From Oscillatoria sp. FACHB-1407 (GTDB lineage Bacteria > Cyanobacteriota > Cyanobacteriia > Elainellales > Elainellaceae), in assembly GCF_014697545.1 (NCBI RefSeq), contig NZ_JACJSA010000015.1, forward strand, positions 62,001 to 126,000: 64,000 nt of DNA, in the 5' to 3' direction. Each line of letters starts with the position of its first letter. Positions within the stretch are counted from its first letter, which is position 1. This document shows, piece after piece, positions 35,904 through 44,123 of this stretch. The position numbers and the translations under genes are program-made. Below the pieces are notes generated by a model. The model saw nothing but the letters and a program-made list of their open reading frames with translations. It did not search any database and had not been told where the DNA came from.

Positions 35904-36962
35904 ATGAAAAGCAATTTCCCTCCAATCTACTTCTTCTATCCCAAGAAGGCGTGGCACAAAGATATGCCGATGGTTGCGGATCAATATTGGTACTACAACG
36001 TACCCGGTCAAGTCACCTTTGGTATGTATGCCAGCATCATTCAAACCTATCTGTACCTGAAAGACGCCGGTTTTCCGTGTGAATTGGTTACAGAGATGCC
36101 TACAGAAGGCATTGTGGTTGCTCATCGTCGTTCGTTTCCGTTTCATCAGCAACCGAATTCCAAGTTGTTAATGATTTGCTACAAAGCAAATTATGATCCC
36201 CATCCTTACGCTCAACTCCATGTTGTTCTGAATCCAAATGATGTTCGAGCGGGTTATCACTTCATTCCGCATTGGCGACAGACTGGGTTGATTCCACGGG
36301 ATCCTGAGCGGGGCGATCGCTTCGAGAATATTGCCTACTTTGGTTTGCGCGGCAACTTAGCCCCTGAGCTAAGGGACGAACAATGGGAGAAAATAGTCCA
36401 ATCATTGGGGTTATCGTGGCGGGTTGTCGAGCCAGAACAGTGGAACGATTATCGAGATGTCGATGCGATCGTAGCAGTGCGCCATTTTGAGAACCAGGAT
36501 TTTACCTACAAACCTGCATTAAAGCTCTATAACGCATGGCACGCTGGCATCCCAGCGATTCTCGGACGGGAAACATCTTTCCAGGCAGAACGCAAGAGTG
36601 ACCTGGACTACCTGGAAGTCACTTCTCTAGAACAAACCATCGCATCCTTAAAACGCCTTCGGGATGATGCAGCGTTGCGAAGAGCGATGGTTGCAAACGG
36701 GCATGTTCGCGCTCAAGCGACCACTCCTGCTCAACTCACATCGGAATGGAAAACATTTTTCCAGGAAGTTGCAATCCCTGTGTATGAACAGTGGTGTGCA
36801 GCGTCACCGTTCAAACGGAGAAGTTTTTTGTTTGAGCACTATATCAAGATGCGTTGGAGAGAGTTGGTTGAGAGAGTCACTCAAACCGATGCTCTGGGCA
36901 GAAAGAGACAATCCTCTGATGAAGATGTTGTCAGCAAAATGCCCCAACCTTTAACACCATAA
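35904..36962 (+). CDS. Glycosyltransferase-like protein (GT-B type), unassigned
   Basis: 352 residues. I do not recognise an exact family. KSNFPPIYFFYPKKAWHKDM and YNVPGQVTFGMYASIIQTYLYLKDAGFPCELVTEMPTEGIVVAHR read like the N-terminal Rossmann half of a GT-B glycosyltransferase. VDAIVAVRHFENQDFTYKPALKLYNAWHAGIPAILGRETSFQAERKSDLDYLEVTSLEQTIASLKRL has the shape of the C-terminal half, with the K-P-A-x-K-L-x-N-A-W-x-A-G-I-P pattern at the donor site. No membrane helix or signal peptide. Probably acts on cell-surface or exopolysaccharide sugars. Two hairpins, the second a terminator, follow the stop. Confidence 0.7.
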   Translation: MKSNFPPIYFFYPKKAWHKDMPMVADQYWYYNVPGQVTFGMYASIIQTYLYLKDAGFPCELVTEMPTEGIVVAHRRSFPFHQQPNSKLLMICYKANYDPHPYAQLHVVLNPNDVRAGYHFIPHWRQTGLIPRDPERGDRFENIAYFGLRGNLAPELRDEQWEKIVQSLGLSWRVVEPEQWNDYRDVDAIVAVRHFENQDFTYKPALKLYNAWHAGIPAILGRETSFQAERKSDLDYLEVTSLEQTIASLKRLRDDAALRRAMVANGHVRAQATTPAQLTSEWKTFFQEVAIPVYEQWCAASPFKRRSFLFEHYIKMRWRELVERVTQTDALGRKRQSSDEDVVSKMPQPLTP

Positions 36963-36994
36963 GGACAACTGCCTGTAGACTCAGCAAAATTAAT

Positions 36995-37074
36995 GTATCA
37001 AAACTAAGAGTTTTGGTACTACAATTCAGCATAAATTAACGCATTGGGTCAATTTGATCCAATGCGAGTTTTTT
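36995..37074 (+). terminator. Two hairpins in series; the second is a rho-independent terminator
   Basis: First, GTATCAAAACT pairs with AGTTTTGGTAC around AAG (36995-37019). Second, CGCATTGGGTC (37040-37050) pairs with GATCCAATGCG (37056-37066) around AATTT, followed by AGTTTTTT. The second has the classic form. The first may be an additional mRNA 3'-end structure. Confidence 0.85.
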
Positions 37075-37148
37075 AGAAGACAATTCTTCGTTCACTTGCT
37101 TCATTCAAATCGACATACTCTTTACTAAGGTTTATAAGGTTAGACATT

Positions 37149-38207
37149 ATGGGTGATTTAGGGCGCGTGCCAGTTGGAATCGTGGGAGCGTCAGGATATG
37201 GAGGAGTCCAACTTGTTCGCCTTCTGTTAGAGCATCCAAATGTCAAGCTGACCTATCTGGGTGGTGAAAGCAGTGCAGGAAAACCGTTTGCCGATATTTA
37301 TCCCCATTTAAACTTCGCCACTAATTTAGTGATTGAGGCAATTGATCTTGACCAGATCGGCGATCGCTGCGAAGTGGTATTTTTGTCGCTCCCAAACGGG
37401 TTAGCTCACCAGATTGCACCCACGCTGTTGCAGAAGGGGTGCCGGGTGCTGGATTTGTCTGCGGATTATCGTTTTGCTGATCTGCAAATTTATAGGGACT
37501 GGTATGGGGGCGATCGCACGGATCACGATGTTGCTGCAAGAGCCGTTTATGGCTTACCAGAACTCTATCGCGATCGCATTGCCGAAGCACAACTGGTGGG
37601 TTGTGCAGGTTGCCATTGCACGGCCAGTTTGCTCGCCCTCTCTCCATTGCTCAAGCAGGGGTTAATTATTCCTGAAACCGCCATCATTGATAGCAAGACG
37701 GGCACTTCAGGCGGTGGACGGCAAGCTAAAACCAATATGTTGCTGGCGGAGGCAGACCAATCTCTGGGGGCTTATAACGTGGCACGCCATCGCCATACTC
37801 CTGAGATTGAGCAGGTCTGTAGTGACCTGGCCGGGCATGAGGTTATGGTGCAATTCACGCCACATCTGGTGCCTATGGTGAGGGGTATCCTGGCTACGGT
37901 CTATGCCACAATGCGCGATCCGGGGTTAGTTCGAGATGATTTGTTAACCATTTATCAGGCTTTTTATCGCACCTCTCCCTGGGTCAAAGTTCTGCCCAGC
38001 GGCATTTATCCTCAAACAAAATGGGCAACTGGAACCAATCTCTGTTATATCGGCTTGGAGGTTGATCCCCGAACAGGTCGAGTGATCGCAATGTCGGCGA
38101 TCGACAACTTAATGAAAGGGCAGGCGAGTCAAGCCATTCAGTGTCTCAATTTGATGATGGGATGGGGCGAAACGTTGGGACTACCCCAATTGAGTTTTTA
38201 TCCATAG
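37149..38207 (+). CDS. argC: N-acetyl-gamma-glutamyl-phosphate reductase
   Basis: 352 residues. The N-terminus [20 protein letters not shown] is the NADP-binding G-x-S-G-Y-x-G motif; [36 protein letters not shown] and [12 protein letters not shown] follow in the expected order. [17 protein letters not shown] and HRHTPEIEQ complete the ArgC signature. It catalyses the third step of arginine synthesis. The catalytic cysteine sits in an unusual context, [16 protein letters not shown] (near 157-160), where ArgC proteins normally read G-C-Y-P-T; the cysteine of AGC is preserved. Start ATG 37149 follows AAGGTTAGACATT. Confidence 0.94.
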   Translation: MGDLGRVPVGIVGASGYGGVQLVRLLLEHPNVKLTYLGGESSAGKPFADIYPHLNFATNLVIEAIDLDQIGDRCEVVFLSLPNGLAHQIAPTLLQKGCRVLDLSADYRFADLQIYRDWYGGDRTDHDVAARAVYGLPELYRDRIAEAQLVGCAGCHCTASLLALSPLLKQGLIIPETAIIDSKTGTSGGGRQAKTNMLLAEADQSLGAYNVARHRHTPEIEQVCSDLAGHEVMVQFTPHLVPMVRGILATVYATMRDPGLVRDDLLTIYQAFYRTSPWVKVLPSGIYPQTKWATGTNLCYIGLEVDPRTGRVIAMSAIDNLMKGQASQAIQCLNLMMGWGETLGLPQLSFYP

Positions 38208-38267
38208 CTTTGAGACATTATTCACCTGAGTAACCTCCGTCAAGATTAACCTGAGTCAAGTACTTGA

Positions 38268-38296
38268 TACCCCTACCTAAAATTAGGGGTAATTTT
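38268..38296 (+). terminator. Rho-independent terminator after argC
   Basis: TACCCCTA (38268-38275) pairs exactly with TAGGGGTA (38284-38291) around an 8-nt loop, followed by ATTTT. Confidence 0.75.
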
Positions 38297-38461
38297 GCCT
38301 GATTTCACTGCTTTTTTCATCGCTGTAACGACAGAACCTGTAGTTGCAAAAAGATTGAAATTTGCTTCTCAGGAGATATTTCACTGGGGAGAGGCAGCGG
38401 AAGTAGGAGCGACCTAAGCTTAAAAACTAGTTCAGAATTAGTCTTTACGGAGTCGAACCTT

Positions 38462-39463
38462 ATGAAATCTTCCCTTAAGCTATTGATTGGCTTAGCCAGT
38501 GCTGTGAGTTTTGTTGTTGGAGCAGGTTTTTCTGCTTCTGCTCAAACCAGCTCTGTTGACTCGCTTGGCAACCAAGCCCCTGGTAGCGGTTCCAGCTCCG
38601 GTTCAGTCAATAGTCCTTCCAACATGGGTGACACTACTCCTCCTCGGACTGACCGCCTGGGTAATACTCCTGGTACAACAAACGACCCTTCCTACAACCA
38701 ACAGCCCAGCAACCAACAGCCCAACAACCAACCCTCCAACAACCAGCCTTTTAACAACCAACCTTTCAACAGCCAGCGCGTATCGCCTCAAGCTCAAATC
38801 GAGGTTCCTAGCTCTGCTGGTGATATGAGCATTGATCAGATCGTTAGCGAAAGTTCTTCTTTTGAATTGTTTAATGCTCTGTTGCGAGTTGCCAACATCG
38901 AAGATGAAGGATTAGTTCAGATGTTGGGTGGTGAAGAAGGTTCTTATGTAGTTTATGCTCCTACCGATGAAGCATTTGCTGCACTGCCTCCTGAAGCCAT
39001 TAAGACTCTGGTACAACCCGAAAACCGGGACTTGTTGGTAGAGTTGCTGTCTTACCACATCGTGCCTGAAGACAATGCGTTTGAAGGTATCCAAGCATCT
39101 ACTGAAGGTGAGGCTTCTGAAAATGCTGAGCAAGCAGCTCCCGCAGTCGGTGAAGTTGATTCACCTTCCCAGCTTTCAGATTCAACCAGTTCACTCAGCA
39201 GTGGCTCAAGCGACTTCCCCAGAATGCGAACCGATCGCACTAGCGGTGGCATGATGGTGAACGAAGCACGGGTGATTGGCACCAACATCCAGGCAAACAA
39301 CGGTTCGATCTATCCTGTCGATCGTGTGATTTTGCCTTCTGAGCTTCAGTCTGAACTGGGCGATCTGGGTGTATTGCCTACCACTGGCACCCCCAGCGCA
39401 ATCAGCCCTAACGAAAGCAGCCCCAGCCCTGGTTTCAGCAGCCCCAGCCAGCGTCCTTTCTAG
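38462..39463 (+). CDS. Secreted fasciclin (FAS1) domain protein
   Basis: 333 residues. Residues 1-27 are a signal peptide ending in SASAQ. A low-complexity linker follows, with QPSNQQPNNQPSNNQPFNNQ (about 81-100). The FAS1 domain starts near 118 (GDMSIDQIVSESSSFELFNALLR) and includes YVVYAPTDEAFAALPPEAI and ELLSYHIVPEDN, but a Ser/Glu-rich insertion at about 211-262 separates this from the closing strand VNEARVIGTNIQANNGSIYPVDRVILP. FAS1 proteins mediate adhesion at cell surfaces or in biofilms. The C-terminal tail is again Ser/Pro-rich. Expected location: periplasm or outer surface. Confidence 0.93.
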   Translation: MKSSLKLLIGLASAVSFVVGAGFSASAQTSSVDSLGNQAPGSGSSSGSVNSPSNMGDTTPPRTDRLGNTPGTTNDPSYNQQPSNQQPNNQPSNNQPFNNQPFNSQRVSPQAQIEVPSSAGDMSIDQIVSESSSFELFNALLRVANIEDEGLVQMLGGEEGSYVVYAPTDEAFAALPPEAIKTLVQPENRDLLVELLSYHIVPEDNAFEGIQASTEGEASENAEQAAPAVGEVDSPSQLSDSTSSLSSGSSDFPRMRTDRTSGGMMVNEARVIGTNIQANNGSIYPVDRVILPSELQSELGDLGVLPTTGTPSAISPNESSPSPGFSSPSQRPF

Positions 39464-39495
39464 GGCGATCGCATAAAGGATTGCTAGTCTAGACT

Positions 39496-39535
39496 AAAAG
39501 GCGTAGAGGTTTTGCCTCTGCGTCTTTTGGTTTTG
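39496..39535 (+). terminator. Rho-independent terminator after the fasciclin gene
   Basis: AAAAGGCGTAGAGG pairs with CCTCTGCGTCTTTT around TTTTG (14 pairs, two of them G-T), followed by TTTT at 39531. Confidence 0.85.
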
Positions 39536-39537
39536 TA

Positions 39538-39757
39538 GCAGTGGTCAGTGGTTGATGGTCAGTGGTTGATGGTCAATAGTCAATGGTCAGTGGTTAATAG
39601 TTAATAGTCAGTGGTTAATAGTCAATGGTCAGTGGTTAATAGTCAATGGTCAATGGTTAATAGTCAATGGTCAATGGTTAATAGTCAATGGTCAGTGGTT
39701 AATAGTTAATAGTCAGTGGTTAATAGTCAATGGTCAGTGGTCAATGGTCAAGGTTAG
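39538..39757. repeat. Heptamer tandem repeat tract (STRR type)
   Basis: About 30 units of TCAGTGG, TTAATAG, TCAATGG and TTGATGG alternate irregularly, in the same family as the tract at 471-770 but with TTAATAG as a frequent extra unit. It fills the spacer between the fasciclin terminator and prfB. 39758-39918 holds GC-poor sequence with no gene. Confidence 0.95.
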
Positions 39758-39918
39758 CGGTTTTACTCTCCCAATCCTCCCCTACTCCCCACTCCCCATT
39801 CCCTTACAGACGCGATAAATCGCGCTTTTCCCCATTCCCTACTCCTTCAGCCTGATTACGAGATCAGTATTAGAATTAGAAACAGTCCCTAACAGTAGAA
39901 CCATTCATTGATCTCCCT

Positions 39919-41044
39919 ATGATTGAAGCTTTAGATATCAAACGCGATATCGAACTGTTATCTGCGCGCCTGGGTAAAACCCAGGACTATCTTTGACATT
40001 CCTGCTCTAACTGCCAAGATTCAAGATTTAGAACAAGTTGCAGCACAACCCCAGTTTTGGGAGGATCAGGCGATCGCCCAAAAGACGATGCAGGAGTTGA
40101 ACGATCTCAAGTCGCACCTCGACCAACTTCGACAGTGGCAGAGCAATCTGGAGGACGCCAAAGCCATTCTAGAATTGCTAGAGCTTGAGTCAGATGAGGC
40201 TTTGCTTGAGGAGGCACAAACCAATCTCAACCATTTGAGCCGCGAACTCGACCAGTGGGAGCTTCAGCAGTTGCTATCGGGTCCCTACGACCACGATGGT
40301 GCGGTGTTAACCATCAACGCGGGGGCAGGGGGCACGGATGCCCAGGATTGGGCAGAGATGCTGCTGAGAATGTACACCCGTTGGGCAGAAGACCACGGAT
40401 ACAAGGTTCATTTAGCCGAAATTTCAGAGGGAGATGAGGCGGGTGTGAAGTCCGCCACGCTCGAAGTTGAGGGTCGCTATGCCTATGGCTATCTAAAAGC
40501 TGAGAAGGGAACCCATCGCCTTGTACGAATTTCTCCGTTTAACGCCAATGGCAAGCGACAGACGAGCTTTGCTGGGGTTGAGGTGATGCCCATTCTGGAT
40601 AAGTCGGTGGAGTTAGACATCCCCGAAAAGGATCTGGAAATTACAACCTCGCGTGCGGGTGGTAAAGGCGGACAAAACGTCAACAAAGTAGAAACGGCGG
40701 TGCGGATCGTCCACATCCCCACGGGGTTGGCGGTGCGTTGTACGCAGGAGCGATCGCAGCTTCAGAACAAAGAAAAGGCACTTGCTATTCTCAAAGCCAA
40801 GCTGTTGATCATTGCCCAGGAGCAGCGGGCAAAAGAGATCGCCGATATTCGGGGTGACATGGTAGAAGCCGCCTGGGGTAACCAGATCCGCAACTATGTA
40901 TTCCACCCCTATCAGTTGGTTAAAGACCTGCGGACAAACGTCGAAACAACCGCGATCGCCGATGTTATGAATGGGGATCTCGATCCCTTCATCCAATCCT
41001 ATCTGCGTCAAGAAAATCAACTCGTTGAAACTGCCAGCGTTTAG
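39919..41044 (+). CDS. prfB: Peptide chain release factor 2, with programmed +1 frameshift
   Basis: The gene starts at ATG 39919 and reads [25 protein letters not shown] to CTT, then meets an in-frame TGA at 39994-39996. A +1 shift at CTT|T GAC continues as [14 protein letters not shown] and joins the main frame to 41044, giving about 374 residues. The site is the classic CTTTGAC slippery sequence with AGGAC 6 bases upstream as internal Shine-Dalgarno. RF2 recognises UGA and UAA; the shift lets the cell sense low RF2. Domain landmarks: SPF in [16 protein letters not shown] and the catalytic GGQ in [16 protein letters not shown]. Start of a collinear run with ybeY, dgkA and trpG. Confidence 0.96.
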
Positions 41045-41150
41045 TAATGCCTGGTGTCCTAACACAAGTTTGGTAACACAGCACTAGGGCTTACGGACTT
41101 GAAGCCTAAGCCTTTGATCTTTCCTTGCCTCCCTCGAAAATAATCTTCCT

Positions 41151-41372
41151 ATGAGCAACCAACCTGCCGAATCTCAACTCCCTACAACAGAACCACAACC
41201 AGCTGATCCCAATTCTCCACTCCCTACCCAGAACTCCGAACCCCAGCCCAGTTACGTCAAGCTAGCTATGCGCAATATGGTTCGCAAGCGAGGTAAGTCG
41301 CTGTATCACTTCACCCTAACGACAGTGGGGTTGTTGGCAGTGCTGGTGGGGTTAGCGTATCTCACTCGTTAA
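41151..41372 (+). CDS. DUF3285 small membrane protein
   Basis: 73 residues. A proline/serine-rich N-terminus (1-35) is followed by SYVKLAMRNMVRKRGKSLYHFTLTTVGLLAVLVGLAYLTR, with a basic stretch and one C-terminal membrane helix (about 51-71). This is the cyanobacterial DUF3285 family as I know it. Position between prfB and ybeY is a recurring arrangement in cyanobacteria. The stop at 41372 is one base before ATG 41374 of ybeY, so the two are translationally coupled. Function unknown; perhaps linked to translation or the membrane. Confidence 0.88.
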   Translation: MSNQPAESQLPTTEPQPADPNSPLPTQNSEPQPSYVKLAMRNMVRKRGKSLYHFTLTTVGLLAVLVGLAYLTR

Positions 41373-41373
41373 T

Positions 41374-41886
41374 ATGACTATCATCCCCGAAACTCCTGTA
41401 CAGGTTGAGGTTAACGTACAGGACTATTTTTCTGAGGAGTCCACACCCCTCATTGCGATCGCCACCTGGGAAGGGTGGTTTCAACGGTGGCTCGACCAGC
41501 TTAAGCCTGATTTCTCGCCTCACAATCAATACGAGTTGAGTTTGCGGCTCACCGATGATGCTGAGATTCAAACCTTCAACGCACAATATCGCCAGATTGA
41601 CAAACCAACCGATGTACTGGCGTTTGCTGCGCTGGAGACAGACTACCCAGAACTGGATGAGCTAGATGCCTCTCCGCTGTATCTGGGGGACATTGTGATC
41701 TCGGTGGAGACGGCACAGCAGCAGGCGATCGCCCAACACCACTCACTTCAACAAGAATTAGCGTGGTTAGCCGCGCATGGGTTGCTTCATCTACTCGGTT
41801 GGGATCACCCCGACGATGACAGTCTGGCACAAATGTTGCAACAACAAGCCAGTTTGCTGGAGACAGTTGGCTTGGAGAGCGAGTAA
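41374..41886 (+). CDS. ybeY: YbeY, 16S rRNA 3'-end maturation endoribonuclease
   Basis: 170 residues. The zinc motif H-x3-H-x5-H is present as AAHGLLHLLGWDHPDDD near the C-terminus, and LRLTDDAEIQTFNAQYRQIDKPTDVLAFA is the conserved central block. YbeY is a metal-dependent RNase needed for 16S rRNA 3'-end processing and ribosome quality control. The N-terminal 60 residues are longer than in E. coli, as is usual for cyanobacteria. Starts one base after DUF3285. dgkA follows after 228 bp. Confidence 0.96.
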   Translation: MTIIPETPVQVEVNVQDYFSEESTPLIAIATWEGWFQRWLDQLKPDFSPHNQYELSLRLTDDAEIQTFNAQYRQIDKPTDVLAFAALETDYPELDELDASPLYLGDIVISVETAQQQAIAQHHSLQQELAWLAAHGLLHLLGWDHPDDDSLAQMLQQQASLLETVGLESE

Positions 41887-42114
41887 GATAGGGCAGCTTG
41901 ACTCAATCCAACAATAATTTGTCGGAAATATAATGCAAAAAAAATTAATCTTGGCAATGTTGGTTGTAACATAGGTTAGCTCGTACCGTTTGATTGGCGT
42001 TGATTACGGATGCCCACCTCACCTTTGACTTTTACAAGTTGAGTAGCCGTCTTTGTAGATGCCAATTCCCTGCTTGTCGCGCTGTAATCGTTACTCTCCA
42101 CGTTGCTTTTGGCT

Positions 42115-42573
42115 ATGCCTCCAGAACTTTCAACAGAGACACCCCCTCGCCCGACGAAGCTACTGCAACCCAATCGTGAATACGCATGGCGAGTAGCAAC
42201 CAGTCTTGCTATCAGTTTTAAATATGCCTGGGCAGGCGTTCAGTATGCCTTTCAAACTCAACGCAATTTTCGCATTCATGTCGTAGTAGGCACCCTGGCG
42301 ATCGCTTTGGGAATCTTCCTCCAACTCACCCGCGTTGAAATTGCTATCATCGGCTTAACGATTGGTGCGGTGCTAACGATGGAGCTACTCAACACAGCAC
42401 TTGAATCGGTGGTCGATCTGACCGTTAAGCAGACCTATCACGACCTTGCAAAAATTGCTAAAGACTGCGCCGCAGGGGCGGTTTTGATTTCGGCTCTAGC
42501 CGCAGTGCTGGTGGCTGGTTCGTTGTTGTTGCCCCCGTTGGTCACACTGTTGATAGCAACTTTTGGGATATAG
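42115..42573 (+). CDS. dgkA: Diacylglycerol/undecaprenol kinase family protein
   Basis: 152 residues from ATG 42115 (MPPELSTET); an upstream TTG at 42103 is also in frame. Three membrane helices are visible after an N-terminal soluble part: FRIHVVVGTLAIALGIFLQL, IAIIGLTIGAVLTMELLNTALESVVDL and DCAAGAVLISALAAVLVAGSLLL. The motif ELLNTALESVVDL is the DgkA active-site segment, with the E-x-x-N-T-A-x-E-x2-x-D pattern complete. It phosphorylates diacylglycerol or undecaprenol using ATP. trpG starts 5 bp after its stop, so it is in the same operon. Confidence 0.93.
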   Translation: MPPELSTETPPRPTKLLQPNREYAWRVATSLAISFKYAWAGVQYAFQTQRNFRIHVVVGTLAIALGIFLQLTRVEIAIIGLTIGAVLTMELLNTALESVVDLTVKQTYHDLAKIAKDCAAGAVLISALAAVLVAGSLLLPPLVTLLIATFGI

Positions 42574-42578
42574 CCATT

Positions 42579-43193
42579 ATGATTCTCGTTATCGATAACT
42601 ACGACAGCTTCACGTATAACCTGGTGCAGTATTTAGGCGAGTTGGGGCGTGAGTTGCCCGTTGCAGGAGACATTCGCGTTTATCGCAATGATCAAATCAC
42701 ACTGGATGATATCCGCCAGATGAAACCAGATGGCATTGTGATTTCCCCCGGTCCCGGTCGTCCCGAAGAGGCAGGCATCTCTACGACTGTGATTGAGGCT
42801 CTTGGCACGACAACACCTGTTTTGGGAGTTTGTTTGGGACATCAGGGGATTGGGCATGTGTTTGGTGGCAAGATTACCTCGGCACCCGAGTTGATGCATG
42901 GCAAAACCTCCCAGATCCATCACAACGGTGAAGGAGTATTTGCTGGACTCGATACTCCGATTACGGCGACTCGTTATCACAGCCTGGTGATCGATCGCGA
43001 GACATGCCCAGCGGTGCTTGAAATTACAGCCTGGGTAGATGACGGCACGATTATGGCAGTGCGCCATCGCGACTATCCCCATGTCCAGGGGGTGCAGTTT
43101 CATCCAGAAAGCATTTTTACCAATTTGGGTAAGTCGTTGCTGAAAAACTTTTTGCTCACCATTAGCGATCGCACCTTGGCATCCGTTGCTTAA
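42579..43193 (+). CDS. trpG: Glutamine amidotransferase subunit of anthranilate / aminodeoxychorismate synthase
   Basis: 204 residues, a stand-alone class I glutamine amidotransferase. ILVIDNYDSFTYNLVQYLGE opens the protein; the oxyanion and nucleophile motif is PVLGVCLGHQGIGHVFGG (Cys about 87) and the His-Glu pair lies in VQGVQFHPESIFT. The subunit delivers ammonia to TrpE for anthranilate, or to PabB for aminodeoxychorismate; the sequence does not separate the two, and no trpE/pabB is in this window. It starts 5 bp after dgkA. Confidence 0.95.
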   Translation: MILVIDNYDSFTYNLVQYLGELGRELPVAGDIRVYRNDQITLDDIRQMKPDGIVISPGPGRPEEAGISTTVIEALGTTTPVLGVCLGHQGIGHVFGGKITSAPELMHGKTSQIHHNGEGVFAGLDTPITATRYHSLVIDRETCPAVLEITAWVDDGTIMAVRHRDYPHVQGVQFHPESIFTNLGKSLLKNFLLTISDRTLASVA

Positions 43194-43313
43194 CCAACCA
43201 GAGGGCTGAGTGCTGGTAAGCTATAGATTGCAAATTGATTGACGACACACTTGCGGAACCTTTGGAGCAGTCTGAGGGTCACAGTTGGATTTGCGATCGC
43301 GGTTGAGGAGATT

Positions 43314-44084
43314 ATGAAACGACGACAGTTTATTCGGTACGCTGGGGCGGGTCTGTTAGCAAGCACAGGGCTTGGCACTGTTGCCTCGCAAACGGCTCAG
43401 GCTCAGAGTGGTAGCTCGGTTTCGATTCAATGGCTGGGGCATACCTGCTTCTTGTTTACAGGCGACGGACGGCGCATTCTGGTCAATCCCTTCCGCACGA
43501 TTGGTTGCACCGCTGGCTATCGCACTCCTAACGTTGCGGCTGATTTAGTCATGATCAGCAGTCGTCTGTTTGATGAAGGCGTGACCGAAGGGTTACCGGG
43601 CAATCCCAGAGTCCTGGCAGAACCCGGAGTCTATGAGTATCGGGGATTGCAAATCCAGGGCATTCGCATGGATCACGATCGCATCGGTGGGCGGCGATTT
43701 GGACAAAATGTGGCATGGCGATGGACTCAGGGAGGGTTGACCATCCTGCATTTGGGAGGTGCGGCGTCTCCTATTACCGTTGAGCAACAAATTCTCATGG
43801 GTCGTCCCGATGTGGTGCTGGTTCCGGTTGGGGGTGGACCAAAAGCCTACACGCCACAAGAAGCCCGACAAGCGATTCAATCGCTGAATCCCAGAATTGT
43901 GATTCCCACTCACTATCGCACCCAAGCAGCGGATGCCAATGCCTGCGATATCGGGTCGTTGGATGAGTTCCTGGCACTCCTGCCCGACTCCCCCGTGCGG
44001 CGGAATGGCGATTCAGTATCGTTGCGACGAGCCGACCTGCCCGAAACAGGCTCGAAGATTGAAATTTTTAGCTACAGGTTTTAA
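43314..44084 (+). CDS. Tat-exported metallo-beta-lactamase-fold protein lacking the usual metal motif
   Basis: 256 residues from ATG 43314 with GAGGAG 6 bases upstream (an open frame extends further back). The N-terminus MKRRQFIRYAGAGLLASTGL is a twin-arginine signal, with AQAQ as a cleavage site. The rest resembles UlaG/MBL-fold hydrolases: VSIQWLGHTCFLFTGDGRRILVNPF and IPTHYRTQAADANACD. Where active enzymes carry H-x-H-x-D-H the protein reads VMISSRLFDEG, and the next ligand position reads HLGGAAS rather than H-x-G-D, so three or more metal ligands are gone. It may be a binding or structural protein. It follows trpG by 120 bp, before pepP. Confidence 0.88.
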   Translation: MKRRQFIRYAGAGLLASTGLGTVASQTAQAQSGSSVSIQWLGHTCFLFTGDGRRILVNPFRTIGCTAGYRTPNVAADLVMISSRLFDEGVTEGLPGNPRVLAEPGVYEYRGLQIQGIRMDHDRIGGRRFGQNVAWRWTQGGLTILHLGGAASPITVEQQILMGRPDVVLVPVGGGPKAYTPQEARQAIQSLNPRIVIPTHYRTQAADANACDIGSLDEFLALLPDSPVRRNGDSVSLRRADLPETGSKIEIFSYRF

Positions 44085-44123
44085 CGTAGGCTGTAAGCCG
44101 TTTATTCCCTCTCTAATTTCACT

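Noticed and set aside
41931-41972. A 13-residue frame (MQKKLILAMLVVT) upstream of dgkA
   Set aside because: Very short, no Shine-Dalgarno, no following structure that would suggest attenuation.
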